The position numbers and the translations under genes were made by a program. From Streptomyces sp. CBMA29 (GTDB lineage Bacteria; Actinomycetota; Actinomycetes; Streptomycetales; Streptomycetaceae), in NCBI RefSeq assembly GCF_014596445.1, contig NZ_MECL01000115.1, forward strand, positions 31,674-95,673: 64,000 nucleotides of DNA, read 5' to 3'. The notes beneath the pieces are model-generated. The model saw nothing but the letters and a program-made list of their open reading frames with translations. It ran no database searches and was not told where the DNA came from. Below, piece after piece: positions 44,250-54,270 of the stretch; positions within the stretch are counted from its first letter, which is position 1; the number at the start of each line of letters is the position of its first letter.

Positions 44250-44890
44250 TCAAACCACCCAAACCGGGGAATTACGCGAATCGTCCACGCGCAGATGACG
44301 GCCGGTGATTCCGGCCGCCCGCATCAGCCGCACGACCCGCTTGTGGTTCACCGCCGGGCCGCTCTCGCTCAGCTCGCGGGTAATCTGCGGCACCCCGTAG
44401 GCACCTTTCACGGCCCCGTGAATACTCCGGATCTGCCCGGTCAGCTCCGCCTCCGCCGCAGCCCTGGGCCCGGCGGGCCGGCTCCGTGATACGCCAGCGG
44501 CAGAAACCGGACCGGGATACGCACAAAATTCTGCACAGCCGCTGTATGCCGTACTCCTCATGGTGTTCGGAGATGAACCGCCAGCGGCCGGTCATCGGCC
44601 CATCTCGTCGCAAAATACTGAGCACTCTTCCGCAGGATCTCTTTCTCCAGCTCCAGCTCACGGACCTGCTTACGCAGCCGCTTCAGTTCCTCGCGCTCGG
44701 CCGGAGTCACCGCGTCTCCGTCCGCGCCGTTGGCCGACTGGGCCTTGCGGACCCAATGCCGCAGCGATTCGGCGTTGACGCCGAGGTCCTTGGACACCGA
44801 GCCGATCGACCGGCCGGTGGACAGCACCAGCTCGACCGCGTCCCGCTTGAACTCCTCCGGATACCGAGCCGCACCCGCCTGGACGCCTCC
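44250..44890 (-). pseudogene. IS3-family insertion sequence remnant
   Basis: OrfA (ending 44558) shows YPEEFKRDAVELV, a helix-turn-helix and a leucine-zipper-like ELKRLRKQVRELELEKEIL, but has no start codon before an upstream stop. OrfB begins in another frame (RWRFISEHHEEYGIQRLCRIL), then continues in a second frame (IRSIHGAVKGAYGVPQITREL) and stops before the DDE catalytic residues. Both genes are therefore disabled and the element is cut short on its left side. No terminal inverted repeats were found. Confidence 0.8.
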
Positions 44891-44953
44891 TCCTCGAATC
44901 CCACGATCCGATCTTCAAGAGATGTCCACAATCCGGGGCAAACCTCACCGGGT

Positions 44954-45121
44954 TCATCGCCCCCTGATGCGTCGGATGGTCCATACGATTGCGATGCCGA
45001 CCACACATCCGCCTGCCGACCACGGAATGCTCGGGTGACCGTCGTTTGTCCGATAGCCGATGTACGCCGCGAGCCAGGTTATAGCAAATGCAAGTATGAA
45101 GCCGAATTGCCGGGTTCTCAT
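44954..45121 (-). CDS. Small two-helix membrane protein, candidate RHS immunity protein
   Basis: 55 residues: one helix at about 7-24 (FGFILAFAITWLAAYIGY), a short polar loop and a second helix at about 34-50, with a basic C-terminus. It starts 110 bases after the RHS stop codon on the same strand, where immunity genes of polymorphic toxins sit. The DNA is less GC-rich than average. The immunity role is inferred from position and type only. Confidence 0.55.
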   Translation of the reverse strand: MRTRQFGFILAFAITWLAAYIGYRTNDGHPSIPWSAGGCVVGIAIVWTIRRIRGR

Positions 45122-45230
45122 GCTGTTTTCCGTTCGTTGATGGGTTCCGGCTATGCAATCTTCACTGCGAGTTACCCGTGGCGCCGGGCGAGCTATTCTC
45201 GCCCGGCGCCACGGGTACTGTGGGCACCGG

Positions 45231-48200
45231 TCAGGATGTCGCGAAGCGTAGACGACAGCGGGAATTCGTGCAGCCAGCCTTCCAGTTCGGTCGGAAGTAG
45301 TTCGACGGATAGGGTCCGTAGTAGGTCGTGTAGTAGTTGAGCGTGAACTTGAACCGCTCTGTGTAGCCACAGATCGGAATGAACTTGGTCATACATGCCT
45401 GCGCCCAAGCATCGACGCGCCACGCGGCGTGGTACGCCGTCTTGGCGGTCGCATATGGCCAGCCCAGCGATACATGCCACCCGAGCATATTGGTCCAACC
45501 GTATTGGTACACGTCAGCGTTCAGTACGGAGCTGGTGATGCGATTGCGGGAGCCAGTGCACACCTCTGCATGCAGTTTGAACTCAGCAATTTTCGCGCGG
45601 ACGCTTCCTTCGCGGATGTAGTACGTCTTGTTGTAATAGCGGCATGCGGTGCCCGACGCGTCGATGTTGTTGACAGGGTCGCCGCAGCCGTATTCGTAGG
45701 GGTTGCAGCTGCCCCCTGCCACGGGGTCGGCGCTGAGGAACCGGCCCTGAACAGGCGAGTACACCCGCATACCCATCACTATGTTGCCGTCGGCGTTGTC
45801 GTACGCCCGCTGGTATCGGCCGAGCCAGCCGTAGCGACTGGTGACGCTGTCTACCTTGGGGTTGCCGTACTCGTCGGTCCTGGACACCGTCACCGGCTGT
45901 AGCGCGTCCAGCGGCAGTTGCACGCTGATGTCACCGTGCAGGGTCGTCAACTGCAGCGTGGTGGCGCCGGTGGCGCCGGTGGTGGCCTCCAGTCCGCCGT
46001 CCAGGCCCTCGACGCTCCTGGTGACCGTGCCGTCGGCGCCTTGCACCACCCAGGCCGGCGAGTCGCCGTCACCCGCGTAGTGGCTGGTGGTGGTTGTGGT
46101 GGTGCTCCAGGTGCCGTCGGTGTTCTTGGTTTCGGTGGTCCAGGAGGCCAGGCGGCCGCCAGAGTCGAGGCTCCAGGTCTGGCGTGCGCTCGCGGTGGTC
46201 TCCTGGTGAATGAGGTCGGTCGTGTAGTAGTCGAAGGTCACGCCGGTGGCCTGCGCGGTGGTGCGACCGAATGCGTCATAGGCGGTTCCGGCGGTGCTCA
46301 GGCGGTCGGAGCTGTCGTAGGTGGCCGAGGTGGACACGGCTCCCGAGGAGGAGCAGGGGTCACCTGGCGCGCTGTTGCTCACCGCCAGCCGGATGCGGTT
46401 GGAGTCGGCGTCGAAGCCGTACGTGCGGCGGGTGCACGTGCCGTCCGACGAGTTGTCATCGGTGCCGATGAGGCGTCCGACGCTGTCGTAGGCGTATTGC
46501 TGCGCGGCCGTGTCGCCGTCGGTGCCGTTGTGCACCACTGTCTGGCCCTGCGCGGACTGCTCGACGGTGTCCGAGGCCACCACCGTGCCGTCGCTGTCAC
46601 GTGTGTACAGCTTCGCCACAGGCGCTTGGGTCTCGTCGTGAGTCACCGTCATGGTGTAACCGCCGGGCAGGTGCTCGGTGGTCAGGTCACCGTCCGCGTT
46701 GTAGTCGGCGGAGAAGGTGCCGGCGACGGAGTCGGTGCGCGATGTCTCGATCCCCCGCGGATCCTTGCTGGTGTCGTAGGCGAAGGTGGTGGTGGACGGA
46801 GCGGAGTCCGCCATCTGGAGGGGGCGGTCCAGTGCGTCGTAGGTGGTGCGGGTGGTGTTGCCCATACCGTCGTCGTAGGTGATGGCGCGGCCGAGCGTGT
46901 CGTAGGTGCGGGTGACGGTCTTGCTTCCGCTGGTGGTGGCGATCGGGCGGCCGGTTGTCGTGTCGTAGGTGGTGGCGATGTCCGCCACTGCGGTGCCGAC
47001 CCCGCCGGTCACACTGACCCTGACTGGGCGCTCCGCCGAATCGTAGGTGCTGGTGGTGGTGCGGGTGACGCCGTTGGCGGTCTCCGTGGTCTTGGTGACC
47101 TGCCCCGCCCAGTCGTACTCCAGCGTCTTGGTGGGTCGCTGGGTGGGGTTGGTCCCACCGCCGGTAATGGCCGCCGCGGGACCTATCGAGCAGACCATGT
47201 CTGCCCACTCCGGGCGGCCGTTGCAGGCACCGCTGCCGGAGGCGGAGTAGTACGTGGTCACCGTGGTGCTCGCATCCGATCCGTTGGACCTGGGCTGGAT
47301 GGCCTTGATCGCCCTGCCCTGGGTGTCGTAGGTCGTGGACGTGGTGATCTTCTGGCCGTCCGGGTCCTGGATGGTGGAGGTCGGCAGGCCCTTGGTCCAG
47401 TCGTACCTGGTCGCCGTCACCCGGACATCGGCGTCGGCAGGGTAACTGTCGACGTACGCACCGGTGGTCACGGTGGTGGGCAGGTCACTCACCGTCGCGC
47501 TGCCGTCGGTGGGACGGTCTTCGTCGTACGCCGTGAGCGTGTGCCTGCGCACCGCGACCTGGCTGCCGGCCGGCAGATCGGTGCCGCCGGCCCCGGCCTT
47601 GAGGACGCCGGTCAGGGTCGCATGGTGCAGCGGCCCGTACTCCTCGAGCTCACGGCCGCCGTCGACGGCGTATACATGCACGGTGGACAGGCGCCCTGCG
47701 CGATCCGCCGGGGACATCTCGCTGATGCCTAGGGCGGTGAGCTCGTCGAATCCCGCGCCGGAGGTGGCGAGCGCCAGCTCACGGTTACTGGCGGACAGTT
47801 CCCGCACCGGGTTGCCGAGGTGGTCGTACTCGGTGGTGGTGAGGTGCCCACCGGGCGCGGCGTCGTTGACCTCGCGGCCCGAGGCGTCGGTGTAGGTGAG
47901 CGACGCGCGAGCGTAGCTGCCGGAGCTCAGGCTCGCACCGTCATGGGAGGCGGGCACTTGGTCGGCCGGGAAGACGGCGGTGGCGTCGGTCGGTACATCC
48001 GTCTGCCCCCAGGTCGCGACCGTTGAGGCCCCCATCGCCAGCGGAGCGGTGCTGCCTGTCAGCGGCACGTCGTACACCAGCGAGGTGACGGCCTTGCCGC
48101 CATCGGGTTGGTCCTGCGATCCGGCCTGCAGCGTGGGACGGGATGCGGCCAGCAGCATGCCGCTGCCCGCCGTGGCCGCGTTGCCGGCCTTGCCATAGGT

Positions 48201-51200
48201 GAAGGTCCACGGCAGCTCGCCGGGCGGGGTCAGCGTGGCCAGGCGGCCGGAGGCGTCATAGCTGTACTTGGTGAACAGCGACGGCGTCACCTGCGGGTTC
48301 CACGTCTGGCGCAGGTAGCCGGTGGAGTCGTACTGGTACATCTGCGCCGACTTCGATGTCGCCGCCGCTGCGCCGGGGCCGGTCGACCAGAGCCGGACCT
48401 CGCGCAGCTGGCCGGCGAAGTCACCCAAGCTCGTGCTCGTGGCGGTTGTGGAGGTGGCGTAGACGAATTCCACCAGTCGGCAGCCCTTCGTCGCCGGCGT
48501 CGACGCGCAGGTGGCCGCCGTCACCGCCGAGGTCGGCGCGACCAGGTACTTGGGGCGGGCCAATGTCTTACCGCCCACCGCGACCTTCTCCGACACCACC
48601 GTGCTGGTGGAGTCGGACGTGGCCAGGTAGCTGGTAGCCATCTGCCAGGTCTTCGCCGACGGGTCGACTTTCGCGAACGTCGTCGTGGCGCCCTGGCCGT
48701 CGGTCAGCTTAAAGGACCCGGTCAGACTGCCGGTCAGGATCAGCTTCTCGGCTCCGGGCTCGGGCTTCCAGCCGCCGGCCGAGGTCGCCGTGAAGCCGGT
48801 CGCGATCCCGGAGGAATCGACCACTGCGACCGAGGTCGCCGAGGTCTGCCGTACGTAGTCCCAGTCCGATGCAGGCGCAGCCACACCGGAGACCCACTGA
48901 GGCCCGAGGATCGGCGTTTGCCCCTCCGCGTCACTGCCTGCGGTCGGCTGCCGCGAGGAGAGCGTACGCGAGAAAACCTGCCCGAAGGCGGAGACGTCCT
49001 GCGCCCCCACGCCGTAGTCGCCGGTGAGGGCGTTCACCGAGCCGGGTCCCACATCGACCGACGGGGCAGAGCCGACGTTGCGGTCCACGGTGACCGTGCT
49101 CGGCGGGGAGTTGTCGGACAGGGTGCCGTCGGTGAAGACAGCGCGCAGGTCGACCGGGCCGTCCTGGGCGAGGGTGTCGGTGATGTTCCAGGTCAGCGCG
49201 GCCGGAGCGCCGCCCGGTGCGGCGAAGGGCCAGGACGTGACCGGCGCCCCGGAGGAGCCGACGGTGACGTTGGCGGTGGGCACGTTGCGCCAGGTGTCGG
49301 TCTCTCCGATGCGGTACTGGTACGTCACTCCGGTCGCGGACGGCTTGCCCTCGGCGGTCAGGGACACCCGGCGGGCCGGGCGGTCACCCTGCCCGGGAGT
49401 CAGCAAAGCGGCACCGGAACCGGCGTAGAAGGCATAAGACGTACCCGAAGCGACATTCCCAGCCCGGTCGTGCGTCTTCGCGGTCAGCGTGTGCTTGCCC
49501 GCCCGGAACGTCAGTGACTTCGTGAACGTGGCACCCGTGGTGGCGGTGGTATTCGACGCCCCGGAGTCCAGCTGCCACACGACCTGCGCCACATCGCTGG
49601 TTGGCGGAGTGAAAGTGAACGCGCCGCTGAAATTCCCCGTGGCGTCCGGGGTTCCCGACCACACGTTCGAGGGGAAGTCGGTTGATGAGACCGAGGTGTT
49701 GGCCGGGGCTTTGGTGTCGATGATCAGGGACTTGGCCGCCGTCCACGCGGAATAGTCGCGGCCGTCGTAGGCCCTGACCTTCCAGGTGTACGAGCCGTCC
49801 GTCAGGGCCGTGGACACCTTCCACGTACCGGCGCTGCCGGAGTTGACGAACGCCGAACTCCCGGACGCCTTGACCGTGGTCCCGGACAGCACCTGGTAGT
49901 CCAGCCGCACGGTGTCGCTGTTGGCGTCGGTGGCCTTCGCCGACAGCGTCGGAGTCGCGCTGGCCGCGTAACCGTCGGTCGCTGTCGGCGAGGCCGCCAG
50001 CGAAGTCGGCGTGGTGGGCGGGGTGTTGTACGTGATCGACAGCGAAGCGGCGCTGGAGAACCGCTTGAACTGCACCTCGTTCGTCTCACTGCTGTTGACC
50101 AGCACAAAGGTCACGTTCGACCAGTGATTCGCCGCCGCGTTCGTGACCTGGTTCATGAAACTGAACGTCCCCGACGGGCTGGAACTACACGCCGGACCGA
50201 AGTTCACCGAACTCTGCTGGGCCACCTTCCCCGGTGCGTTGGCCCAGGTGGTGGAGGCGCTGATCGGGTTGGTGGACCACGCCTGGACACCGTAGGACGT
50301 GGTCGCGCACGACGCGGAGTAACTCTCCGTCATCTTCATGTCGGCGCTCAGCACCGTGCCGCCCCAGATCGCCGTGGGGATGCCGACCTGGTAATAGGTC
50401 CGCTCGATTCCCTTCGGGGAGGAGAAGCCCTGGTATCCCACGCCGTTGCCGTTGGACGGGCTGGAGTCGTAGTTCGACGTGTTCGGATACGCCTGCTGCA
50501 CCTCGTTCCAGTGCAGGCGGCTGCCACTGGCCGGGTGCGGCACATAGGCGGGGTCGATGTAGACCGGGAAGACCGTGCTCTTCGCCGTCAACAGCCCGCG
50601 GTCGGGCGTCAGATGGAGCTTGCGGTCCTTCAACGTGGTCTTCACCGCCGCATGGTGGGCATGCGAACCCGGCCCCTGGGCGGTGGAACGCGTGCCCGCA
50701 CGCGGCTTCACCCTGTCCGCCTGCGCGGATACGAGCCCGGCAGGGCTGTTCCCGCCGCCCGCCGCAGCAGGCTCGGCGCTGGTCGCCGAGTCCCACATCA
50801 CCGGCGCCGGAGAATTCACCAGCAGACGGCCGGCGCCATCGGTCACCGTCAGATTCCCACCCGCGTCCGTCGCCGCGGTCACGCCATTGCTGGTCGACAC
50901 GCTCTGCACCAGATCCGACAGCCCCGGATCCAAGGCCGCCTCGGCGGACCTGACCACCAGCGTCTCCTCCACCCCGCCCTTCAGCGAAGCGGTCAACTCA
51001 AGGTCCACGTCCTTCAACACGTTCGCGTACGTCGCCTTCGCACCCGACAACGCCGGCATCGGCAACGCCGTCGGCCACGTCAGCGACAGGTTCCTGCCGT
51101 CGACCGTCATCGACACCAACGGCCCCGAACCACCGCCGGACAGCACCAGATCCGTCTCCGCCGCCACCGGCACGACGCTGCCGTCGGCCCCGAGCTGAAG

Positions 51201-51596
51201 CGTGGGGTCCAGATCCACCCACGAACCGCCGCGCTCAGTCCACTTCGGCTCAGCGAACGCGGTGTACGTCACCGTCCCATCAGCGTTCACGAACGTCTGC
51301 GAAGCATCCGTACGCTCGCTCAACGCCTCGATCGCCCGGCCCTGCAACCGCGCCATCAACCGCGCCGACGGCACGTCCTGCGCCTCCGCCACCCCGTACG
51401 ACGGCGCCGACGCGACCGTCCCCTCCCCCTCGGACCGAGGCGCCGCGAACGCCACCCCCGGCTCCCCCGCCACCGTCGCCGCCTCGACCACCAGCGTCAA
51501 CACCGCCAGCACCGACACCCGCCGCAACCAACGCGACACCGGTCTCCCCGGACCGCCCGACCCCGAACGCCGAGCGTCCCCCCACCCTGACCTCAC
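45231..51596 (-). CDS. Secreted RHS-repeat protein with variable C-terminal tip
   Basis: 2,121 residues. A signal peptide (about residues 17-48) precedes a DNRLRE-type domain (about 350-530), fibronectin-like regions (about 530-860) and a long array of YD/RHS repeats (about 900-1970). The RHS core ends at SADPVAGGSCNPYEYG...DPVNNIDASG, after which the sequence switches to an unrelated tip of about 140 residues with seven Cys and many Tyr and Trp. This is the architecture of polymorphic toxins; I do not recognise the tip. GTG 51596 with GGGGAGGG was preferred to the upstream TTG at 51632. It may act on competitors or at the cell surface. Confidence 0.88.
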   Translation of the reverse strand: MRSGWGDARRSGSGGPGRPVSRWLRRVSVLAVLTLVVEAATVAGEPGVAFAAPRSEGEGTVASAPSYGVAEAQDVPSARLMARLQGRAIEALSERTDASQTFVNADGTVTYTAFAEPKWTERGGSWVDLDPTLQLGADGSVVPVAAETDLVLSGGGSGPLVSMTVDGRNLSLTWPTALPMPALSGAKATYANVLKDVDLELTASLKGGVEETLVVRSAEAALDPGLSDLVQSVSTSNGVTAATDAGGNLTVTDGAGRLLVNSPAPVMWDSATSAEPAAAGGGNSPAGLVSAQADRVKPRAGTRSTAQGPGSHAHHAAVKTTLKDRKLHLTPDRGLLTAKSTVFPVYIDPAYVPHPASGSRLHWNEVQQAYPNTSNYDSSPSNGNGVGYQGFSSPKGIERTYYQVGIPTAIWGGTVLSADMKMTESYSASCATTSYGVQAWSTNPISASTTWANAPGKVAQQSSVNFGPACSSSPSGTFSFMNQVTNAAANHWSNVTFVLVNSSETNEVQFKRFSSAASLSITYNTPPTTPTSLAASPTATDGYAASATPTLSAKATDANSDTVRLDYQVLSGTTVKASGSSAFVNSGSAGTWKVSTALTDGSYTWKVRAYDGRDYSAWTAAKSLIIDTKAPANTSVSSTDFPSNVWSGTPDATGNFSGAFTFTPPTSDVAQVVWQLDSGASNTTATTGATFTKSLTFRAGKHTLTAKTHDRAGNVASGTSYAFYAGSGAALLTPGQGDRPARRVSLTAEGKPSATGVTYQYRIGETDTWRNVPTANVTVGSSGAPVTSWPFAAPGGAPAALTWNITDTLAQDGPVDLRAVFTDGTLSDNSPPSTVTVDRNVGSAPSVDVGPGSVNALTGDYGVGAQDVSAFGQVFSRTLSSRQPTAGSDAEGQTPILGPQWVSGVAAPASDWDYVRQTSATSVAVVDSSGIATGFTATSAGGWKPEPGAEKLILTGSLTGSFKLTDGQGATTTFAKVDPSAKTWQMATSYLATSDSTSTVVSEKVAVGGKTLARPKYLVAPTSAVTAATCASTPATKGCRLVEFVYATSTTATSTSLGDFAGQLREVRLWSTGPGAAAATSKSAQMYQYDSTGYLRQTWNPQVTPSLFTKYSYDASGRLATLTPPGELPWTFTYGKAGNAATAGSGMLLAASRPTLQAGSQDQPDGGKAVTSLVYDVPLTGSTAPLAMGASTVATWGQTDVPTDATAVFPADQVPASHDGASLSSGSYARASLTYTDASGREVNDAAPGGHLTTTEYDHLGNPVRELSASNRELALATSGAGFDELTALGISEMSPADRAGRLSTVHVYAVDGGRELEEYGPLHHATLTGVLKAGAGGTDLPAGSQVAVRRHTLTAYDEDRPTDGSATVSDLPTTVTTGAYVDSYPADADVRVTATRYDWTKGLPTSTIQDPDGQKITTSTTYDTQGRAIKAIQPRSNGSDASTTVTTYYSASGSGACNGRPEWADMVCSIGPAAAITGGGTNPTQRPTKTLEYDWAGQVTKTTETANGVTRTTTSTYDSAERPVRVSVTGGVGTAVADIATTYDTTTGRPIATTSGSKTVTRTYDTLGRAITYDDGMGNTTRTTYDALDRPLQMADSAPSTTTFAYDTSKDPRGIETSRTDSVAGTFSADYNADGDLTTEHLPGGYTMTVTHDETQAPVAKLYTRDSDGTVVASDTVEQSAQGQTVVHNGTDGDTAAQQYAYDSVGRLIGTDDNSSDGTCTRRTYGFDADSNRIRLAVSNSAPGDPCSSSGAVSTSATYDSSDRLSTAGTAYDAFGRTTAQATGVTFDYYTTDLIHQETTASARQTWSLDSGGRLASWTTETKNTDGTWSTTTTTTSHYAGDGDSPAWVVQGADGTVTRSVEGLDGGLEATTGATGATTLQLTTLHGDISVQLPLDALQPVTVSRTDEYGNPKVDSVTSRYGWLGRYQRAYDNADGNIVMGMRVYSPVQGRFLSADPVAGGSCNPYEYGCGDPVNNIDASGTACRYYNKTYYIREGSVRAKIAEFKLHAEVCTGSRNRITSSVLNADVYQYGWTNMLGWHVSLGWPYATAKTAYHAAWRVDAWAQACMTKFIPICGYTERFKFTLNYYTTYYGPYPSNYFRPNWKAGCTNSRCRLRFATS

Positions 51597-52245
51597 GAAC
51601 CCTCCCCAGAGATCGCACAGTTGCTCAATCAAGCAACCGGCAGATCTTCACACATCCACCACACAGAAGGGAGTGATTCAAAAGAACCGCCCATGTGGAG
51701 ATAAAGGAAAGCCATGGAACGGTCAAATGAAACTCGGATTCCGGCAGCTCGAAAAATAGCATCGGATCGTCATCAATCAGTGCTTACCGGACAGACTAAA
51801 GCGGCATGTCGCACATCAAACACTTTGCTAAGTGACCAAAATCACACATGCTGAAGGCGCCCGAAGTTCACACTCCCGCCACACCAGCGATGTCCCGAAA
51901 CGCTTGCAGCGGCACCCAGCCGAAGCGGAGTTGGGGAAATTCAGCCACGTGGGGCGCGGGCCAGTTGGCGGGTCGCAGGCGTCCGCGAGGCCAACCCAGC
52001 CACGCATCTCGCCGCGACTGAGTGAGGCCGTCGGGGCGACGTTCTCCCGGGTGGCGGGGCGGGAGGTCGAGGCGACGGCATCGATGACGAGTCCGGCCGC
52101 GTTGTCGTGGTCGGAGAGCAGGTAGCCGACCACGACGTGGGCGGCGTGGTGGCAACTGCAGGCGTCCGCCGAGCGGGGCGGGGAGTAACGGGGCGAGTTC
52201 CTCCCGTTCTTCGGCGGGCCACCATCCGGCTGCCTACGCATCGGA
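51597..52245. other. RHS upstream region and gene debris
   Basis: The part near RHS (51640-51860) is relatively AT-rich and probably holds the RHS promoter. The rest contains the gene fragment listed at 51868-52200. No intact gene is seen. Confidence 0.5.
51868..52200 (-). pseudogene. Frameshifted fragment of an unknown gene
   Basis: On the minus strand the segment encoding HHAAHVVVGYLLSDHDNAAG has strong third-position GC bias until about 52010. The bias then passes to another frame, which encodes HVAEFPQLRFGWVPLQAF and stops near 51868. No single frame covers both, so this is a decayed gene. I do not recognise the family. Confidence 0.4.
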
Positions 52246-52797
52246 TCACAAAGCCGTGTCAGCCCGGGGCCGAATCATCACGGTGAGGAGGGGCGAAGTC
52301 GGCGAAGGCTGGCTCTGGCCGAGGTCCTCGTACCCCCATGAGCGGTACAGCTCGTGGACTTTGCCGTCCCCGGCCGCGCCGTTGACCATCAGCGTGACGA
52401 ACCGCTCGTCCCTCGCGCGGAGGAGCCCGTCGTGGATGCGGCGAGCGGTGCCCGTGCCGCGCCAGGCCGGGCGCACCCCGATCTCCTTGAGGGCTGCGGT
52501 CGGCTGTCCGGTGTACTCCTCGCCGGGCTCAGGCATGGTGCGCTGCCAGTACCGGTCTCCGTGCTCGATGCGGTTGGCGTAGGCGTAGCCGACCGGTTCG
52601 TCGTCCACGTAGCCTAGGACGGCCAGGAACCCAGGCTCCGAGCCGTGCCGGTCCAGTCGCTCGCCGAACGAGATCACCGAGTAGTTCGGCAGGTGGAGCA
52701 GGGGCGCGCGTACCCCGGCGTAGACGTCGATCAGGTCGCTGCGCACCTCGTCGAGTGCGGTGAATTCTCGGAGCTCGATTGCCGGTGCTGTGGTCAT
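52246..52797 (-). CDS. GNAT-family N-acetyltransferase
   Basis: 183 residues. The acetyl-CoA binding region is seen as EIGVRPAWRGTGTARRIHDGLL near residue 108, and the C-terminus has YRSWGYEDLG. Substrate unknown. The ATG overlaps the stop of the XRE regulator gene by 4 bases (ATGA), so the pair is translationally coupled. Confidence 0.85.
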   Translation of the reverse strand: MTTAPAIELREFTALDEVRSDLIDVYAGVRAPLLHLPNYSVISFGERLDRHGSEPGFLAVLGYVDDEPVGYAYANRIEHGDRYWQRTMPEPGEEYTGQPTAALKEIGVRPAWRGTGTARRIHDGLLRARDERFVTLMVNGAAGDGKVHELYRSWGYEDLGQSQPSPTSPLLTVMIRPRADTAL

Positions 52798-54080
52798 GCG
52801 GTGGTCCTCCAGGCGGCCGTGTGCTCGGTCCAGGTGTCCACGAACGGGCTGCGGGGCGCCTTCGCGCGCAGGGCTGCCCCGAACTCCCCAAGCATGCGGG
52901 AGACCCGTGCGTGCTGGGTAGCGGCTGCGGTGGGGACCGTCATGGCGACCTTGGTCGCGGTGTCGATATCGCCCTGAGCGAGCTGTGCGTGTGCCAGGCG
53001 GGTCGTGGTGATGGCACGGGAGCGGACCATGTGGGGGCGGAGGGTGGACAGGCAGCGGTGAGCGTGCAGCTCCGCAGCCGGGTAGTCGCCAAGCGCCAGG
53101 TACGCGGACAAGGCAAGGGAGTTGAGTTCGGCCGGGTCGTAGAAGGCGACCAGCCACGTCGGGCGGTGGGCAGCGGGGTCGGCGCGGTCCATGGCGTCGC
53201 CAGCCTGGTCGAACGCCCTGCGGGTGCCGGTGCGGTCCTGGGCGGCGCCGTGGATGGCTGCCTGTCGGGCCAGGCCGAGCGACGCGAACATTGGGTCTCG
53301 CCGGGCGATGTGCAAGTTGCGGGCGACGTCGTTCGCGGCGAGGGCGTCGGCGGTACGACCCATGTGCCGGTACATGGTGCCGGCGTGGCTCCAGATGCGG
53401 AATTTGATCGCCTGGTCGCCGGACATCTCGGCGAGGGCCTGGGCTTCCCGCATGTGGGCTTTCGCCTCGTCGTACCGGCGGCCGTCGATCGCTGCCCACA
53501 TGGCCGAGGAGCGGAAGGCTGCCGCGGCGGCGTAGAGGTTGGCGCGTACGCGCTGGGAAGCGTTGCCAGAATTCTGGAGGTTCAGGGCCTCGTCGGCCAG
53601 CGAAGCAGCACGCTTCTCGATGTCGACTTGCCCGCCGCGGCGGTGGTCGCTGGCGATGATCTCGGTGAATCGGTACTGGAGACGGTCGACGTCCGCCATG
53701 CCGATGCGGCGCGGAGCGGAACCGGGCGCGGCAGCAGCAGCGGCAACAGCGGCGGCGATTCCACCGCTGACGAGAGTACGGCGCTTCAAGTCGGGGTCCT
53801 CCTGCTCTGGGACAGCGGGGGCGGGCTGAGCCCGGCTCCGTGGCGCAAAACCTAAAGCGGTGATGGGGACGCCGGTGACTTCCTCCAGCACCCGGCGGGT
53901 GAGCGCCTTCGGCCACTGGATGCGGCCGGATTTCCAGGCTCGGACTGACGAGCCGTCGCAGCCGCCGGGGCGTCCCGTCAGCTGCTCCACAGCCCGATTA
54001 ACGGCCTCGGCCATGGTGTTTGAGCTGTGCCCGTGCTCCCTCATCCACTCCTCTAAGAGCACGTTGCGCGCGGTGTCCAT
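52794..54080 (-). CDS. XRE-type regulator with TPR-like C-terminal domain
   Basis: 428 residues. An N-terminal helix-turn-helix-like region (about 10-65, with SSNTMAEAVNRAVEQ) is followed by a short linker with a hydrophobic/TAT-like segment (RRTLVSGGIAAAVAAAAAAPG) and a helical TPR-like domain (about 150-420). This is a very common streptomycete regulator layout. The ATG at 54080 was preferred to a TTG 51 bases upstream. It is divergent from the HATPase gene at 54271 and is a likely regulator of the cluster to its right. Confidence 0.82.
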   Translation of the reverse strand: MDTARNVLLEEWMREHGHSSNTMAEAVNRAVEQLTGRPGGCDGSSVRAWKSGRIQWPKALTRRVLEEVTGVPITALGFAPRSRAQPAPAVPEQEDPDLKRRTLVSGGIAAAVAAAAAAPGSAPRRIGMADVDRLQYRFTEIIASDHRRGGQVDIEKRAASLADEALNLQNSGNASQRVRANLYAAAAAFRSSAMWAAIDGRRYDEAKAHMREAQALAEMSGDQAIKFRIWSHAGTMYRHMGRTADALAANDVARNLHIARRDPMFASLGLARQAAIHGAAQDRTGTRRAFDQAGDAMDRADPAAHRPTWLVAFYDPAELNSLALSAYLALGDYPAAELHAHRCLSTLRPHMVRSRAITTTRLAHAQLAQGDIDTATKVAMTVPTAAATQHARVSRMLGEFGAALRAKAPRSPFVDTWTEHTAAWRTTA

Positions 54081-54270
54081 GTCGGCAAGGTAGCGGCGGG
54101 ATCCCACCGTGTCAGGTAAATGGTCGGTCAAATCCCCCTAGGTCGCACCGCGCGGTAAACCTCAGATCGACCTATCCGTCCTTTCTGTCTGGGAGTTGCC
54201 TGGATGGTGGGGCGTTCGCAAGGGCGCCCAAGCACCTACTGCCCATCGACCCGTCCGGGAGTGCAGAGCA

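Noticed and set aside
44250..44890. Active IS3 insertion sequence
   Set aside because: OrfA lacks a start codon, OrfB is split by a frameshift and ends before the DDE region.
51597..51632. TTG start of the RHS protein at 51632
   Set aside because: The GTG at 51596 has a strong GGGGAGGG site and gives a normal signal peptide.
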